A DNA stretch of 64,000 nt, taken from positions 992,001-1,056,000 of the forward strand of contig NW_017265145.1 of assembly GCF_001638985.1 (NCBI RefSeq), in the 5' to 3' direction. This document shows positions 12,707 to 24,072 of this stretch, in pieces. A program made the position numbers and the translations under genes. Positions within the stretch are counted from its first letter, which is position 1, and each line of letters begins with the position of its first letter. The notes under the pieces are model-generated. The model was given only the letters and a program-made list of their open reading frames with translations. It ran no database searches and had not been told where the DNA came from. Source of the stretch: Phycomyces blakesleeanus NRRL 1555(-). Taxonomy: Eukaryota > Mucoromycota > Mucoromycetes > Mucorales > Phycomycetaceae.

Positions 12707-14187
12707 ATGGCCACCTTACCTTCATTAAAGTCAAGGCTGGCTGTACGTATAGCCGCCATTTTATCTGTCCTTATCATTGGTCTATATCTGTCAGTCTCCT
12801 ATATCCCAGTCAGGAACAGCTCCATAGATCCCCTCATGTCATCTCAAAACAACAAGTGGATCTTTAGCAATCCCTTGACAATCAGTCACCCAGATCCCCG
12901 TTGGAGAGCAGCATTCGTTACATTTGTTGATGGTGAACGAAGTGCCCTCACCAAGCTACGCCAGACGATTCGTAATCTCGAAGACAATTTCAACCATGCC
13001 CATGGTTACCCATACATCATCTTTAGCCATGAAGCTCTATCAGATGAGTACAAGGAACTTGCCAGTTCTCTTGCCAGTGGAAACGTTACATTTGAACATC
13101 TTGGCTCAGATATGTATGGCTATTCAAACACTACCGACCGCACCAAGGCTGCCAAGGCCAGAGTGGATATGAAGGATGTCATGTTTGGTGAGAGCGAGGA
13201 TTATCGTTTCCAATCTCGGTTCATGGCTGGTCTTATTTTCAGGTAGATTCAGAATATCCGTATAGCTTATCAAGCTCAATTAATGACCAATATATTTACC
13301 CATTTGCTTATTTACGTGTTTACTTATTAGACATCCCGCACTTAAAGAGCTGGATTATTATTGGAGATTTGAACCTGGAACCGAGTACGTTTGTCCCATT
13401 GATTTTGACCCTTTCCAATACATGCACGCAAACAAAAAGAAGTTTTCGTTCTCAATGGCTTTATACGAATACCATGAGGTGATGCCAACTTTGTATGACA
13501 CAACTCTCAAATTTGCCCAAGAGCACCTCAAGTGGATCCAGCCTATCGAAAGCAAAAATAGTTTGTGGGACTTTATTCTCGATGCTGATTCCAAAGACTT
13601 TAACCGATGTCACTTTTGGAGCAATTTTCAGGTGAGAGAGAGAGAATATATTACTATATTTTGAATAATTGGGTTCAACTAGAGAAGGAAAGGGAAGAAG
13701 AAGAAGAAAGGTTATTTACCCAATTATATATGTGTGTGTATGGATAAGATTGCCGATTTGAGCTTCTACCGCAGTGAACAGTTCCAGACCTTTTTCAATT
13801 ATATTGATGAGTCGGGCGGGTTCTTTTATGAGAGATGGTAAGTTTTGAAATTGAACAAAAATAAAAATAGCTGAGATAGATAGGCTTTGTTCTGTAAAAA
13901 TTTTCTTTTATTGAATTGTGAGTGTGTTGTATATTATAATCAATGATTAACGATGTATCATTAGGGGAGATCCGGTTATTCATACTTTGGCTGCTGTCAT
14001 GTTCTTAAAGAAAGAGGAGGTTCACTTTTGGGAGGATGTCGGTTACCGTGTAGCCAACTACTTTACCCACTGTCCTGCAGATAAGAAACTCTACTCAAGA
14101 TGTTCCTGCCGCCCGGATAAGAACTTTGATTACGATGGTTATAGCTGTTTGCGTTTCTTTAAAAAGCCCACCTTAGAAGAGCTTTAA
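12707..14187 (+). CDS. Kre2/Mnt1/Ktr-family alpha-1,2-mannosyltransferase (GT15), 382 aa
   Basis: Four exons: 12707-13242, 13331-13631, 13749-13837, 13965-14187. I chose the ATG at 12707 because the longer frame begins at a TTG. It is a type II Golgi membrane enzyme that transfers mannose from GDP-mannose onto glycoproteins. Residues about 10-30 form the membrane anchor. The lumenal domain has the family marks: AAFVTFV near the start, YRFQSRFMAG, YYWRFEPGTEYVCPIDFDPF, SLWDFILDADSKDFNRCHFW and GGFFYERWGDPVIHTLA, and a Cys-rich end with Cys-Ser-Cys-Arg-Pro. Length matches the family (about 390-440). Odd points: the usual S-N-F-E-I motif reads S-N-F-Q-I across the exon 2/3 junction, and the usual C-D-I-D-Y-D reads C-P-I-D-F-D. 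The acceptor before exon 3 is AAG rather than C/TAG. Confidence 0.93.
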
Positions 14188-14573
14188 AAAGAAGAAGAAG
14201 AAGGAGAAAAACTTGCTTTTATATATACATAAACAAAAGGATCAAGTCTGTCCATGTACAATATTATCCTTATTTTCATTAGTATCATTACATTTTATAA
14301 ATGAATATTAAATCTACAAAACAGTACCAATAATAACAAAAAACCATCGTATATATATATTTAAGAAATGTTTGATATTTGTCTGGGCAGATGTGAATAT
14401 TGGTGCTTCATTTTTATTTTATTTATTTATGAAAAAACAAACAAACAATACTTCTTTAAAAGGAATGGTAAAACATGTATAAAACACTCTCTGTGTGTAG
14501 GTGTGTTTGTGTATATATAGATATAGATATAGTGGGATAATAAAAGTGATATATAGAGAAAGGAAAGGGATAT
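14188..14573. other. Convergent intergenic region
   Basis: The 3' ends of the mannosyltransferase (+) and glutamate decarboxylase (-) genes face each other across 386 bases of AT-rich sequence with GAAGAA and TATA-type simple repeats. Nothing else is seen. Confidence 0.6.
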
Positions 14574-17333
14574 TTAACAGATGCCGAATGAAGGGTTGAC
14601 CTCGTCAGCATCATCGGAATCAGGGTTAGGAGGAAGGTAGATTGAAGAGTGTCTCTGATGAACAGCGCTTTGGTGTACTTCATTTGCGGCCGAACTAAAG
14701 AAGAAGGATTAGTAAATATCTAGTATGTTCACACAATGTTTTTCAACAACTCACCGGTGTGCTTCAATAGACTTTTCATCAAGGAGATCCAATGTTTTCA
14801 GGACAGAAACAACATCTCTTGCAAGAAGTTCGCAACGAGAACGAGAAAAGTCCTCACGAACTACAACGCGTAACAGCTTCATGTGCTCTAATTCGTGAGC
14901 CATGGTGTAAGCGGGGACAATCCATCCACGCTGGCGCAGACGTCTTGCGATATCAAACTAAGCAAAAAATGAATGCAGAAGTAAATAAATATAATGTAAT
15001 GTAATGTATCATATTATCAGCAACTTGATATGGTATTATTAAAGAAAATTACCTCGTCATAGTGATGGGGAGTGCTGAGACGGAAAGCGACGAGAGGAAG
15101 ACCTCTTCCACCACCCTCACTAAGAATCTCAAAGTGACCAGTTGCCTTGAGTCGCTCAGCGAGATGATCGGCAGTGTCAGTCAAATTGCTCATAATCTTT
15201 TGGAATCCACGACGACCCAAGCGAATAAGAACGTAGTACTGGGCAATGACGTGAGCAGCACCCTTACTAAAGTTAACAGTAAAGGAGGCCTTTTTTGGTT
15301 GTAGAAATATAAATAAATCTGGTCAGCTAACTTACTTATCTTATTTATCTGCCTTTTTTTTGGCTTCATTATTTCTATATATATTTTTTCTTACCTGGTC
15401 ACTTCCGAGATAGTTGATGTTGAAAATCAAATCCTTGGGAAGGTACTCGGGACTTCTCCAGATGGCCCATCCTACACCTGCGTAGGTCAGACCATACTTG
15501 TGACCCGAGACGTTAATAGAGACAACGCGGCTCAGACGGAAGTCCCTAAAGACACAAACACAAGCATTACATAAGTTTCTCGGTTACTTTGGACACAAGT
15601 TGAAACACTTACCATTCAAGCTCAGGGACGACGAAAGGAGCAACAAAGCCACCACTAAAGGAAAAAAAAAGTTAAACAAAAATGATTAGTATCTTTATAA
15701 TTAAAGTCCAATTCCTCCATTTTAAATAGATGACTTTGTATTTGTATTTACCTGGCAGCATCAACGTGGATTCCAACGTCCCAGCCATTTTCCTCGCACT
15801 TCTCTTCCAAAAGAGTGTTGATGGCCTTAACATCTTCGTAGTGACCAGTGTACTATAAAAATGATCAGACAAAATGAGCCCACGCGTACTTTAAATCATC
15901 ATTGACTTTAAAGTCCACCAAAAAAAAAACACCAACTTACAGTAGATCCAAGAATGGCACAGACACCAATGGTGTTCTCATCTACTAGATCCACAGCCTT
16001 CTGGGGGTCCATGTAGAGCAAGTCAGCGGTACACTCAACTTCGCGACCCTCAATCTCCAAATATCTACGAGTTGTACAATATTCATCATTTTTATCAGTC
16101 TTCTGCCCTTCCCTCGTGTATATCTAAGAAAAGACTTGGGTTACCTAACAGCCTTGTGCCACGCTACTTGGCAATTGGCTCCCATGACGATATTTGGGTT
16201 CTCGGTAGAAAGACCCTTGGCCTTGCGACTGAGTTGCCACTTTCTCTTCATGGCAAGAGTAGCCAAGATGATGGCTTCTGAAGAACCAACGGTAGAACAA
16301 CCGAGAGATTCAAAACAAGGGTTGTCCATAGGAGCATTGAATAAACGGGCAATCATGTTTACGCAACGGTTCTACAAAAAAAATAGTTGATCATTAGCGT
16401 TGTTTTTCTTTTCTTTTTAATCTTCTTTGGTGGTCATATATTTGAACATATGATATACAAGTAAGACTTACGCAAAGTTCAGCACTCTGAGGGTATTCTT
16501 CGTAATCGATGAAGTTCTTGGACAAGTTCTCGGCCATCAACTTCTCAGCTTCGTCTTCCATGTAGGTTGTCACAAAAGTAGCCAAGTTCAAAGCAGGATT
16601 TCCGTCCAACTATCTCAAAGATTTAGCCTCACTGATATTAATTATTGATATGTACTTACAGCAAGATCATCCTTAATGAGTCTGTAGGCCACAGCTTTAT
16701 TAATAGTTATGTACAAATGACTGTAAGTAATCACGCTAGTAACATAGTATTCTCTTTTTTTTTCATAGTTCATAACTTACTTGCTGGCATTTCATCCTGG
16801 TGTTACGAGGGAGTTATTTTAGATTGTGTGAGATTTTTGTTTTGATGATGTTGATATTGTTGATAGCTCTTGCTCTTTAAAGAAGCTACATCCCAATTTT
16901 AGGCTAATTTAAATTAGAATACTATACCTCTGGCATATCATATCTAATAGGTTGATAGAAAGTAACATCTTATTAGTTAAGCTGATCCCAAAAAAAACAG
17001 AAGCTGTGTGATGCAGAGACAGAGCAAGGGTATCTACTAAGGTTGCCCTTTGTACTTCCTTTCTGTTATCTCAATAATAAAACGTCAAAGATAGTAAGGT
17101 CGTACCTGGGAATATCTTCTGAAGCCCAACGAGTACCGTAGATGGTAGTATTTACAGTGTCAGGGTGGAATTCACCATTGCTTGCGGATTCAGTAATGCG
17201 AGCTTTACATAGTGTAGATCAAAGAAGAATAAAGTAAGATAATGCAATTTAGATCAAGTAGAAACCACCCCAAAAAAAAGAGAGGCGATTTTGTATAATT
17301 ACCATCTGAGATAGCGGTAGAGAGAAAGACCAT
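14574..17333 (-). CDS. Glutamate decarboxylase, PLP-dependent, 512 aa
   Basis: Fourteen exons on the minus strand: 17333-17303, 17202-17106, 16943-16928, 16796-16781, 16694-16660, 16609-16472, 16371-16145, 16064-15941, 15852-15752, 15654-15613, 15545-15395, 15289-15053, 14957-14755, 14694-14574. The enzyme converts glutamate to GABA and CO2 in the cytosol, a step of the GABA shunt and of acid tolerance. Marks: D-L-A-L-D-G-N-P with [25 protein letters not shown]; and the PLP lysine in V-S-G-H-K-Y-G-L. The N-terminal segment needs two 16-nt microexons, which supply Y-D-M-P-E and D-E-M-P-A and restore the family consensus. Skipping either one shifts the frame. The C-terminal 40 residues (Ser/Pro/Asp-rich) carry no obvious calmodulin-binding helix. 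Length agrees with fungal GADs. Confidence 0.94.
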
Positions 17334-18808
17334 TCTTGGGATTTATAATCTTGAATCAAAGATACGCAAAGAAGAGAAAGCTGAGAGATGAGGTAAGTGT
17401 TGGATAGAATGTCTTGTTCTTTTATATACGCTTTGACCGGTAGCACAAAATGGTGTCTTTTTTGGAGTCTGGTTTAAAGTCAAACGACTGTTTCTTATTA
17501 TTATGGAATATTTTACAATATTCACCCGCGTTTTAGGCATTTCTTCCGTCATTACCCTGTAAAGCCCTTTTTTTATATACGCTTGGCAAAAAGAAACCCA
17601 ACACATATACGCAAGGTCTATTGTAAGATGCTTTTGGCTCCCTTTGGTGTCACAGTCATTCAGCAATGGTATCCCACCAGAAAATTGGCTGTTTTTTGAT
17701 GTATTTTCTGGTTACCCTATCCATGCCATGCCAAGCACCCGGCTCAACCTTCTTTGTGTACGATCCATACACTTCATTTGTGTCGCGAATATCAAATAAA
17801 TAAATAAATAGCTAATAAAAGAGATATATAAAGATATTTGGGGTAAAACGAGGACAATTTATATCAAATAAAGCAAAATAAGAAAGAAACAAAGTATATC
17901 AAGCCTACATTAGTTTAGCTTTAAGAAATTGATACAATTGAAACAATTGATACAATTGATACATATTCACAGTTTTATGATCAGCACACCATGTCAACTC
18001 ACACCTTGAATTAAATATCGGAGAAAGGATCTTATCTATCGTAGGATATTTTTTTATATCATTATCTCATCCTTCCGGTCCCCAGTTTATTGAACGTCAA
18101 TGACGGCCCCCTTTCTTTCTTATCGCGATAAACACTCCATTAATGTTTCTATTAAAATTATATCTACAAAAAAACTCATTTCAGTTAAACCACCGATTTC
18201 AAATATAAAGCCAAAAAAAGGATTGGGGGAACATATATATATATAAAAGAAAGACACCAATGGTCAATAGTCTTCCATTGCTTTTCTTGGACCAATCAAT
18301 ATTTCTTAGAGGCATATACTTAGAGTACTGTGTCTCTCTCTTATTCTTCTTCTTTTCTTTAGAGGGTACAAACTCTACGAATATACATCAGTCCACGTTT
18401 GAGCCATAAAATACCTATATAGGCTCACTACTGTCCCACAACTTTCTCATAGAAAGAAATATATAGGCGATCATATATAAATATAAATCAATACACACAC
18501 ACACGCACATTTATACATATAAATTAAACCTGAATTTTTTTTAAAAGAAAAGTACATTTCTTAGTAAACCATAAGTAGCACCTGTGAATTTTTTTTTAAG
18601 TTGACTACTCTTTGAGGATCGGGCCGTACTCATAAATTTCAGGTCACACTAACACAGAGTTAAAAACCATAGTAAATTTCAAAAGTTTCAACCAACATTT
18701 TCAAAACTATGCAAGTTGCATTTGACCCAAACATGCGAATCATTGTACAGACATATCTTATCCTAATACATTACAACGATTCTTTATTCAGACGTATATC
18801 AAATCAAT
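17334..18808. other. Upstream region of GAD and gene-free AT-rich DNA
   Basis: The first few hundred bases should hold the GAD promoter. After that I see only AT-rich sequence, short homopolymers and an AC run near 18495. The frames found here are short and have no domain. Confidence 0.4.
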
Positions 18809-18878
18809 GTTTAGTATTTAGCGTTTAGTGTTTAGCGTTTGACGTTTAGTGTTTAGTGTTTAGCATTTAGTGTTCAGC
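18809..18878 (+). repeat. Heptamer tandem array, (G/A)TTTAG(T/C) x10
   Basis: Ten consecutive 7-base units in perfect register, most reading GTTTAGT or GTTTAGC, with one GTTTGAC and a final GTTCAGC. Rotated, the units are TTTAGTG and TTTAGCG, each one base from the plant-type telomeric heptamer TTTAGGG. Confidence 0.85.
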
Positions 18879-21826
18879 AAAAACCCCAAAACTGGACTAA
18901 AATGCTGTTGTGGATTTCATAGCTCCACAACAAGAACAGTTTTTGACAGCCCAAAAATAAATAAATAAGGCGAACTCTCGACTATTTTCTTTATAACAAA
19001 TGGATAGTTGAATATGTATTCCTTTGAAGAAATTAAATATAATTCCACTGGCTTTATAAAATTTATCTCCACTAGTGTTTATATGAATACTTTCAACTAA
19101 ATAACGGGCGTAATAGGGTACACAGCTGGTAATGTAAGCATTTTCTGCCAGAAAAAGAGAAAGAAAAAAAGAAACAGAGAGATAAGAAGTGCATGCAATT
19201 TGTTTCTAAAGACAATTGGTTGAGTTTAATCCTAATCATTTACCCAGTTAGCACAGTTAAATATTACATCTTTAAGCTTTCCAGTAAACAATGAAAAGAT
19301 TTTTTTGCAAACAAAAAAAAACAAATTACTGCTGCTGTAAGATCGCTGCTACGAGAATTTTCTTTTTCTTTATAAATTCTGGTATCTGAATACTAGCTTC
19401 TAATATTAATGCATTATAAATATTTAATGGTAAAAGTTAAAGGACTCTACACACACACACAAAAGGCTTTAAGTTCAAGAGATCCCATGAAGTATTCTCA
19501 ATATACTATACAGCTGTGTTTTAGTTGTTTTTAATTTTCTTTTTCAAAAATTAATAACAATGTAAATCTTTTATAATATACATACACTATAGTTAAGTGG
19601 TAAAAGATGAATGTTGATTGTAGTTTGCAAAAGTTAATAGTAAATTACTGAGATATCCTGACACAAGATTTCACAGAAAAATAATAATAGGTATAGATAA
19701 TTGCATTGACTTTCTCATACATAGTAATCCTAATCGCAAGCCTATGCACAGATTTGGTTCAAGATATCGTACTTTCTTTCTTTCTTTCTTCAATCAAACG
19801 TTTAGCAAAAGCAATTAAACATATATTTTATGCTGGGTAAAACATCGGACCTTTATCATGAGCTAAATACAAGGTATTATATCGATAATTATTATACTAT
19901 AGAATACTTGGTAAAATACAAATAATAAAAGAAATATAAAGATAAGTATGTCTGATACTCGTTTATTTATGGACCTAAATATTAAATCACTTCCAATAAA
20001 GCCCTGTACAACAGCACTTCTATATATAATCCCTCAACTCAATGGTCTGTGCCTTATTATTGATTTTAAGATATATTTTGAGCGCTGCTTTTGCGATTTA
20101 CTATGAGCAATACATATTTAGAAGGAGGATAAGATACATATAAGCAAACAAACGTACATTCTTTAAATTATGGTCTCCACTAGTTATTTATATATAGATG
20201 TAAATAGTTGGACATCATAAAGTCTGACAGGAACTTTTACAGTAAGCTACATTCATTTATATGACTACAGTTTATATAATTTTAAGAAAGCTTGTCTTGA
20301 TAGAATAAGAAATAATAGAAGTTCAGGTTGCTCAATATAACAACAAGAGTTAAATCAATGGCCATCTTTACGTTTCACATTAGCTCATACTGTTGTAAAT
20401 ATGAAACAAATAAACATGGCAAAACCGTCTGGGAAAAAATGCGAGTAAAATTAAGACAATAAAAACAGCAGATAAGGTTACGGCACTATGTTTTTTTTTT
20501 ACGAAAAAAAAAAACAGGCAATCGTAGTTAAAAATTTCTACAAGATTTGGGGGTTTAAAGGTAGTCTTAAGGGTAATACTTTGATTAAGTAATACTTTTC
20601 ATCATTTCTTTTATATTTTAATATCGCTTTTTCCTGTTTATTTTCTATTGCTGTCCATAAATGAGGCTACCTTTAAAATTATCTACCATTCATTTTGATA
20701 GTATAACTAGAACTCTTTCACCTCTTTCACCTTTTCACTTAATTATTTTCTCTGTAGAAATTCATTTGAGATTATATGTTTCAATTAAATTATTACTAAT
20801 TTTTTTGAGTTCCATTCTGAAAAGTATTCAATAACTCGAGTATCTCAGATATATATTAAATTGTATACTCTGCTTATATGTATATATTTATTTTGTAGCA
20901 ATTTATTTGTTTTATTTTTAAAAGAAAGTTCCAGGACACAAGTTTATTGCTATATACAAACATTACAGCATAATATGAAGATCCTCATAGTAAAATTCTG
21001 ACTCCTAAGAATAGTGGGTATCTTGCTTTACACTAGGTAAAAAGAAAGGGAATGTTTTGGAGGGCGATTTCGAAATAGGCTTATGATATTTGTAAAAAAT
21101 TCCCTTGAAACGCCCCTTTTTTCTCATGATGGCTAAGAATGCTTGCATCACAAATAAATAGTGATGTCATCTATTTTGGCGCAAAAAAAATATTTCAAGG
21201 GCATACGCGTCTGTTTCTTTGTATTTCCCTTCCTTTAGGCCAGTCTACGTTTACACCAGGTAAGTAATGAATGTAAAGACCACCAGCATGTTAAAGCCAG
21301 CTCAAATGTGTCTCTTTCGGTGTCAAAAGCTAACTTGAACATATTTTCGCCTTTTTCTTTTTTAAAGAGGCGCTCCATATTTTCAACTTTGACGGATTCA
21401 AGAAAACGAGAGCATGGCTAATGCTACCACCTCATGCGCATTAATGTTGAGCAAGATATAACTTTTTATTTGTTATTTGCAATAGACTACCAGCAAGAAA
21501 TATCCAGAAGTCTAGAAAAATACTCCTGCTCTTGTTCTTGTGTGCAAAAATCTGCTGCTAATCTCCATGCTTACTACTTACCAACTTGACATGAAAAGAT
21601 ACAAACGTGTTTTGTCTGCATAATTTTTTTCAAAAAAAAAAACAGCGGTCCAGCGAGCGAGTTCATTGAGATACACGAGTATTTTGGTGAACTCCTTAAT
21701 TGGTAAGTAATCGTTCCAAAACATAAGCTAAAACAAAACATCTCAGCATTTTACCTTGTTCTTATTTTGTATATACGAGGTTCAAGCCAACAGGTTAACC
21801 TTCGGGACCCTGACTGAGCTCTGGTG
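18879..21826. other. Gene desert
   Basis: About 3 kb with no supported gene on either strand. It is AT-rich with scattered poly-T/poly-A, for example T and A runs near 20490-20515. Motifs like GGTAAGTAAT recur at about 21260 and 21702 and also in the dispersed repeat near 40836, so parts may be worn repeat sequence. Confidence 0.4.
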
Positions 21827-22195
21827 GTGTCCAGGATTCTGAGTACGAGGCCGAAGGTTTCAAGGACATTAGTTTAGAATTAGAAGACGTGGGTTTAAAG
21901 GCATTGCGTCCTCCTTCCTTTTTTTTGACGATTGGCTAGTCGCCCTTCACTTTGGTGAGCTGATCAACTGGGTGTCGTATGAGTGAGATGTTCCAAACTT
22001 CGTACTGTGTTTTTAGTTAGTTTTTTTTCTCGTTGGGTCCGTTTTTTTTGCGTGTTTGGTTTTGCAGGTACGTACTTTTATATTTCTTTCTTTATTGCAG
22101 CAGATCTTGAAGCACAAGAACAAGATATGGAGCACCGATGGACGCTTCAGGGTGGAAATGTAGGATTTATCGACTGGAGATATGTACATATATAG
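21827..22195 (+). pseudogene. Coding-like fragment, unrecognised
   Basis: About 21827-21925 translates to an acidic stretch (S-E-Y-E-A-E-G-F-K-D-I-S-L-E-L-E-D) that looks like real protein, then breaks. The frame 21983-22195 contains a possible 36-base intron-like segment (GTACGT to TTGCAG, about 22068-22102). It then ends in an A-D-L-E-A-Q-E-Q-D-M-E-H-R-W stretch. I do not recognise the family. The fragment sits 43 bases upstream of a MITE and may be the remains of a gene or transposon. Confidence 0.3.
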
Positions 22196-22238
22196 TATTT
22201 CCTCCCCCCAATGGGAGGGGGAAGCAAATGTGCTATTA

Positions 22239-23000
22239 GGGGGTTTCAACAGTCCTTTAAGCTTTTAAGCTTAAGCTTTGAGTTTTAAAGCAGTAACCAA
22301 TAATACGTGAAAGTTACTTAGTGTTTTTGAGTACCCTAAATGCTTCTTTCAGTTCTATTAGGCATTGTAATAATATTATATAAGTCTAAGATAGTATTGA
22401 AAGAGACAAATATATCTGCATCAAGGATTTATTAAATTTCCAAAAAAAAAAATCAAATTTAAGCAATGATGTATTAAAAGCTTTAAACTCTCGATTTTCT
22501 TTCAAGAGTTTTAATCTTTTTTAATGGTTAGAGCATCTGCAGCAGTAGCATTTCCATTAGCATTAATTTAAGTTCTCATAAGCCACATATGAGGTTTAAA
22601 TCAGTAAAAATATTGAGGGTAAAATATCAGTAGCATAATAAAAAGAAGCATTTAGATAATTATACTATCTGGTATAGTCTTCTTCACCAGTAAAATTCAT
22701 TATTATTAGATATTTTTCTTTTATATTTAATATAAAAAATACAGGTTAAATGTTCTCGAGACTATCAGCTTTATGCTCAAGGTCATAAAAATCACGGAGC
22801 ATGTAAATACATGCTGTCGGAAATGCTACTGCTGCAGACGATTTTTTTGAAAAGCATTTACAAAAAGCACTTAAATCGGGAAAAACTAAATTTAAATGCT
22901 ACTGCTGCAGATGCTCTTATAGGTTCATTCCAGCCAATCATTTCTCAAATTTAAACTCAAAAGCTTAAGTTTAAAAGCTTGAATGACTGTTGAAATCCCC
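22239..23000. mobile_element. 762-bp MITE with TA target-site duplication
   Basis: Terminal inverted repeats of about 50 bases start GGGGGTTTCAACAGTC at the left and end GACTGTTGAAATCCCC at the right, continuing through AAGCTTTTAAGCTTAAGC-like sequence. Each end is flanked by TA (22237-22238 and 23001-23002), the Tc1/mariner-type target. Inner inverted repeats also match: GCATCTGCAGCAGTAGCATT near 22533 and its reverse complement near 22896, with a further copy near 22822. There is no coding capacity, so it must be mobilised in trans. Confidence 0.85.
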
Positions 23001-23002
23001 TA

Positions 23003-23560
23003 ATATTCGTATAAAGAGGCGGGTGGGGATTACTTACTAGTTTGCGCTGTCAAATTATGGGAATAAAAGTAGGTGAAAGAAAGAGAAAGACATGATACGC
23101 GTAAGAAGGCCAATAAATAGTAAAATATCAGGTAAGATTGCGTCACACTTTAACGACACCAACTTCTTATGATCTTCTGCACAATTGGCTATTGATATAG
23201 TGTATTTATGATTATTTATGATTTCTTTATTGTCAAATCTAAATTTGGGACGCAAACGGCTATTGATTGAATATACAAGATTTGATTTTTGCTTGAGACA
23301 CCATTTTATTATTAAATTTTTTATATACAGTCTGTAACTCTTAAAAAAAGTGAGAGTTAGGTGCCTGGGGAGAGATAGATAAACACAAAGTGTGGTGACA
23401 AAGTAGTAAGCTAATACATACAATGAATATGTTGTGTTTTTTCAGGACACACCATTTTGCCCTGAAGGATTAGAGAAAGACATCGGGCCCCGGATATGTA
23501 GCCAAAATTGATTAGTCCGGTTAGATAGTAATGTCGTTCCCGTAAGATTACTGCAAAGTC
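23003..23560 (-). repeat. Dispersed repeat, copy A
   Basis: Read on the minus strand this matches the repeat at 40500-40860. Shared landmarks are TGGTGTGTCCT, ATATTCA, GTTTGCGTCCC, ACACTATATCAATAG, GACGCAAT, CTATTTATTGGCCTTCTTACGCGTATCAT (split here) and AGTAAGTAATCCCCA. Copy A has an extra segment of roughly 150 bases relative to copy B. The conceptual peptides share a run ending L-L-T-R-I-x-S, so an old coding piece may lie inside. The MITE at 22239-23000 abuts its end. Confidence 0.75.
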
Positions 23561-23780
23561 TAACCCCAACCCAAAAAAAAAGTGTATAACCATAAAACTC
23601 CTTATTATGAGTGACGTTGCATACTTCCAGGCTGTCCAGCCTGTCCTGCCAGCCTGCCTGTAAGGTTCACCTTTTGAAATATTTAGCCAAATATGTAATA
23701 TTATATCGTCTCATGTTTCACGTCTAAGGCTTCCTTATACGATCAAAATGTATGGTATTTCACTTATCAGACATGTCCAC

Positions 23781-23917
23781 TTGGTGTGGACAGATAAGTT
23801 CAAAAAAGGGGCAAAAAAAAGAGCAAAAATTTAAGTCATATCATTGAGTAAGAGTTTTAATTAATTTGCCTTTTTTTTGAACTTTTTCTTTTTGAACTTT
23901 TAGTCTGTCCACACCAA
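23781..23917. mobile_element. 137-bp MITE, copy 1
   Basis: Ends are TTGGTGTGGACAG and CTGTCCACACCAA, perfect 13-base inverted repeats. The interior has AAAAAGGGGC and TTTTTTGAAC stretches pairing in opposite orientation. A second copy of exactly the same length is at 51104-51240. This copy lies 155 bases upstream of the Kin17 start codon, inside its likely promoter. Confidence 0.9.
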
Positions 23918-24072
23918 TTTTTGTCATAAAAAAAAGTTTATTATGTGTCCGTTGTCCGGTACTCAGTGTCCGGTATTTTACTTTCATCCTAAAAGTCACA
24001 TTTAAAGAGCGAGATGGAATTGTAACCACGCCAAAGTATACCAAAGATATCTTCCAAGTATAAGCATTTATC

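Noticed and set aside
21779..21850. Possible tRNA (GGTTCAAGCC-like stretch)
   Set aside because: I could not fold a cloverleaf with acceptor and anticodon arms. I found no convincing tRNA anywhere in the window.
23055..23423. 122-codon minus-strand frame
   Set aside because: It is a translation of dispersed repeat copy A that matches only the same repeat at 40636, so it is treated as repeat and not as a gene.
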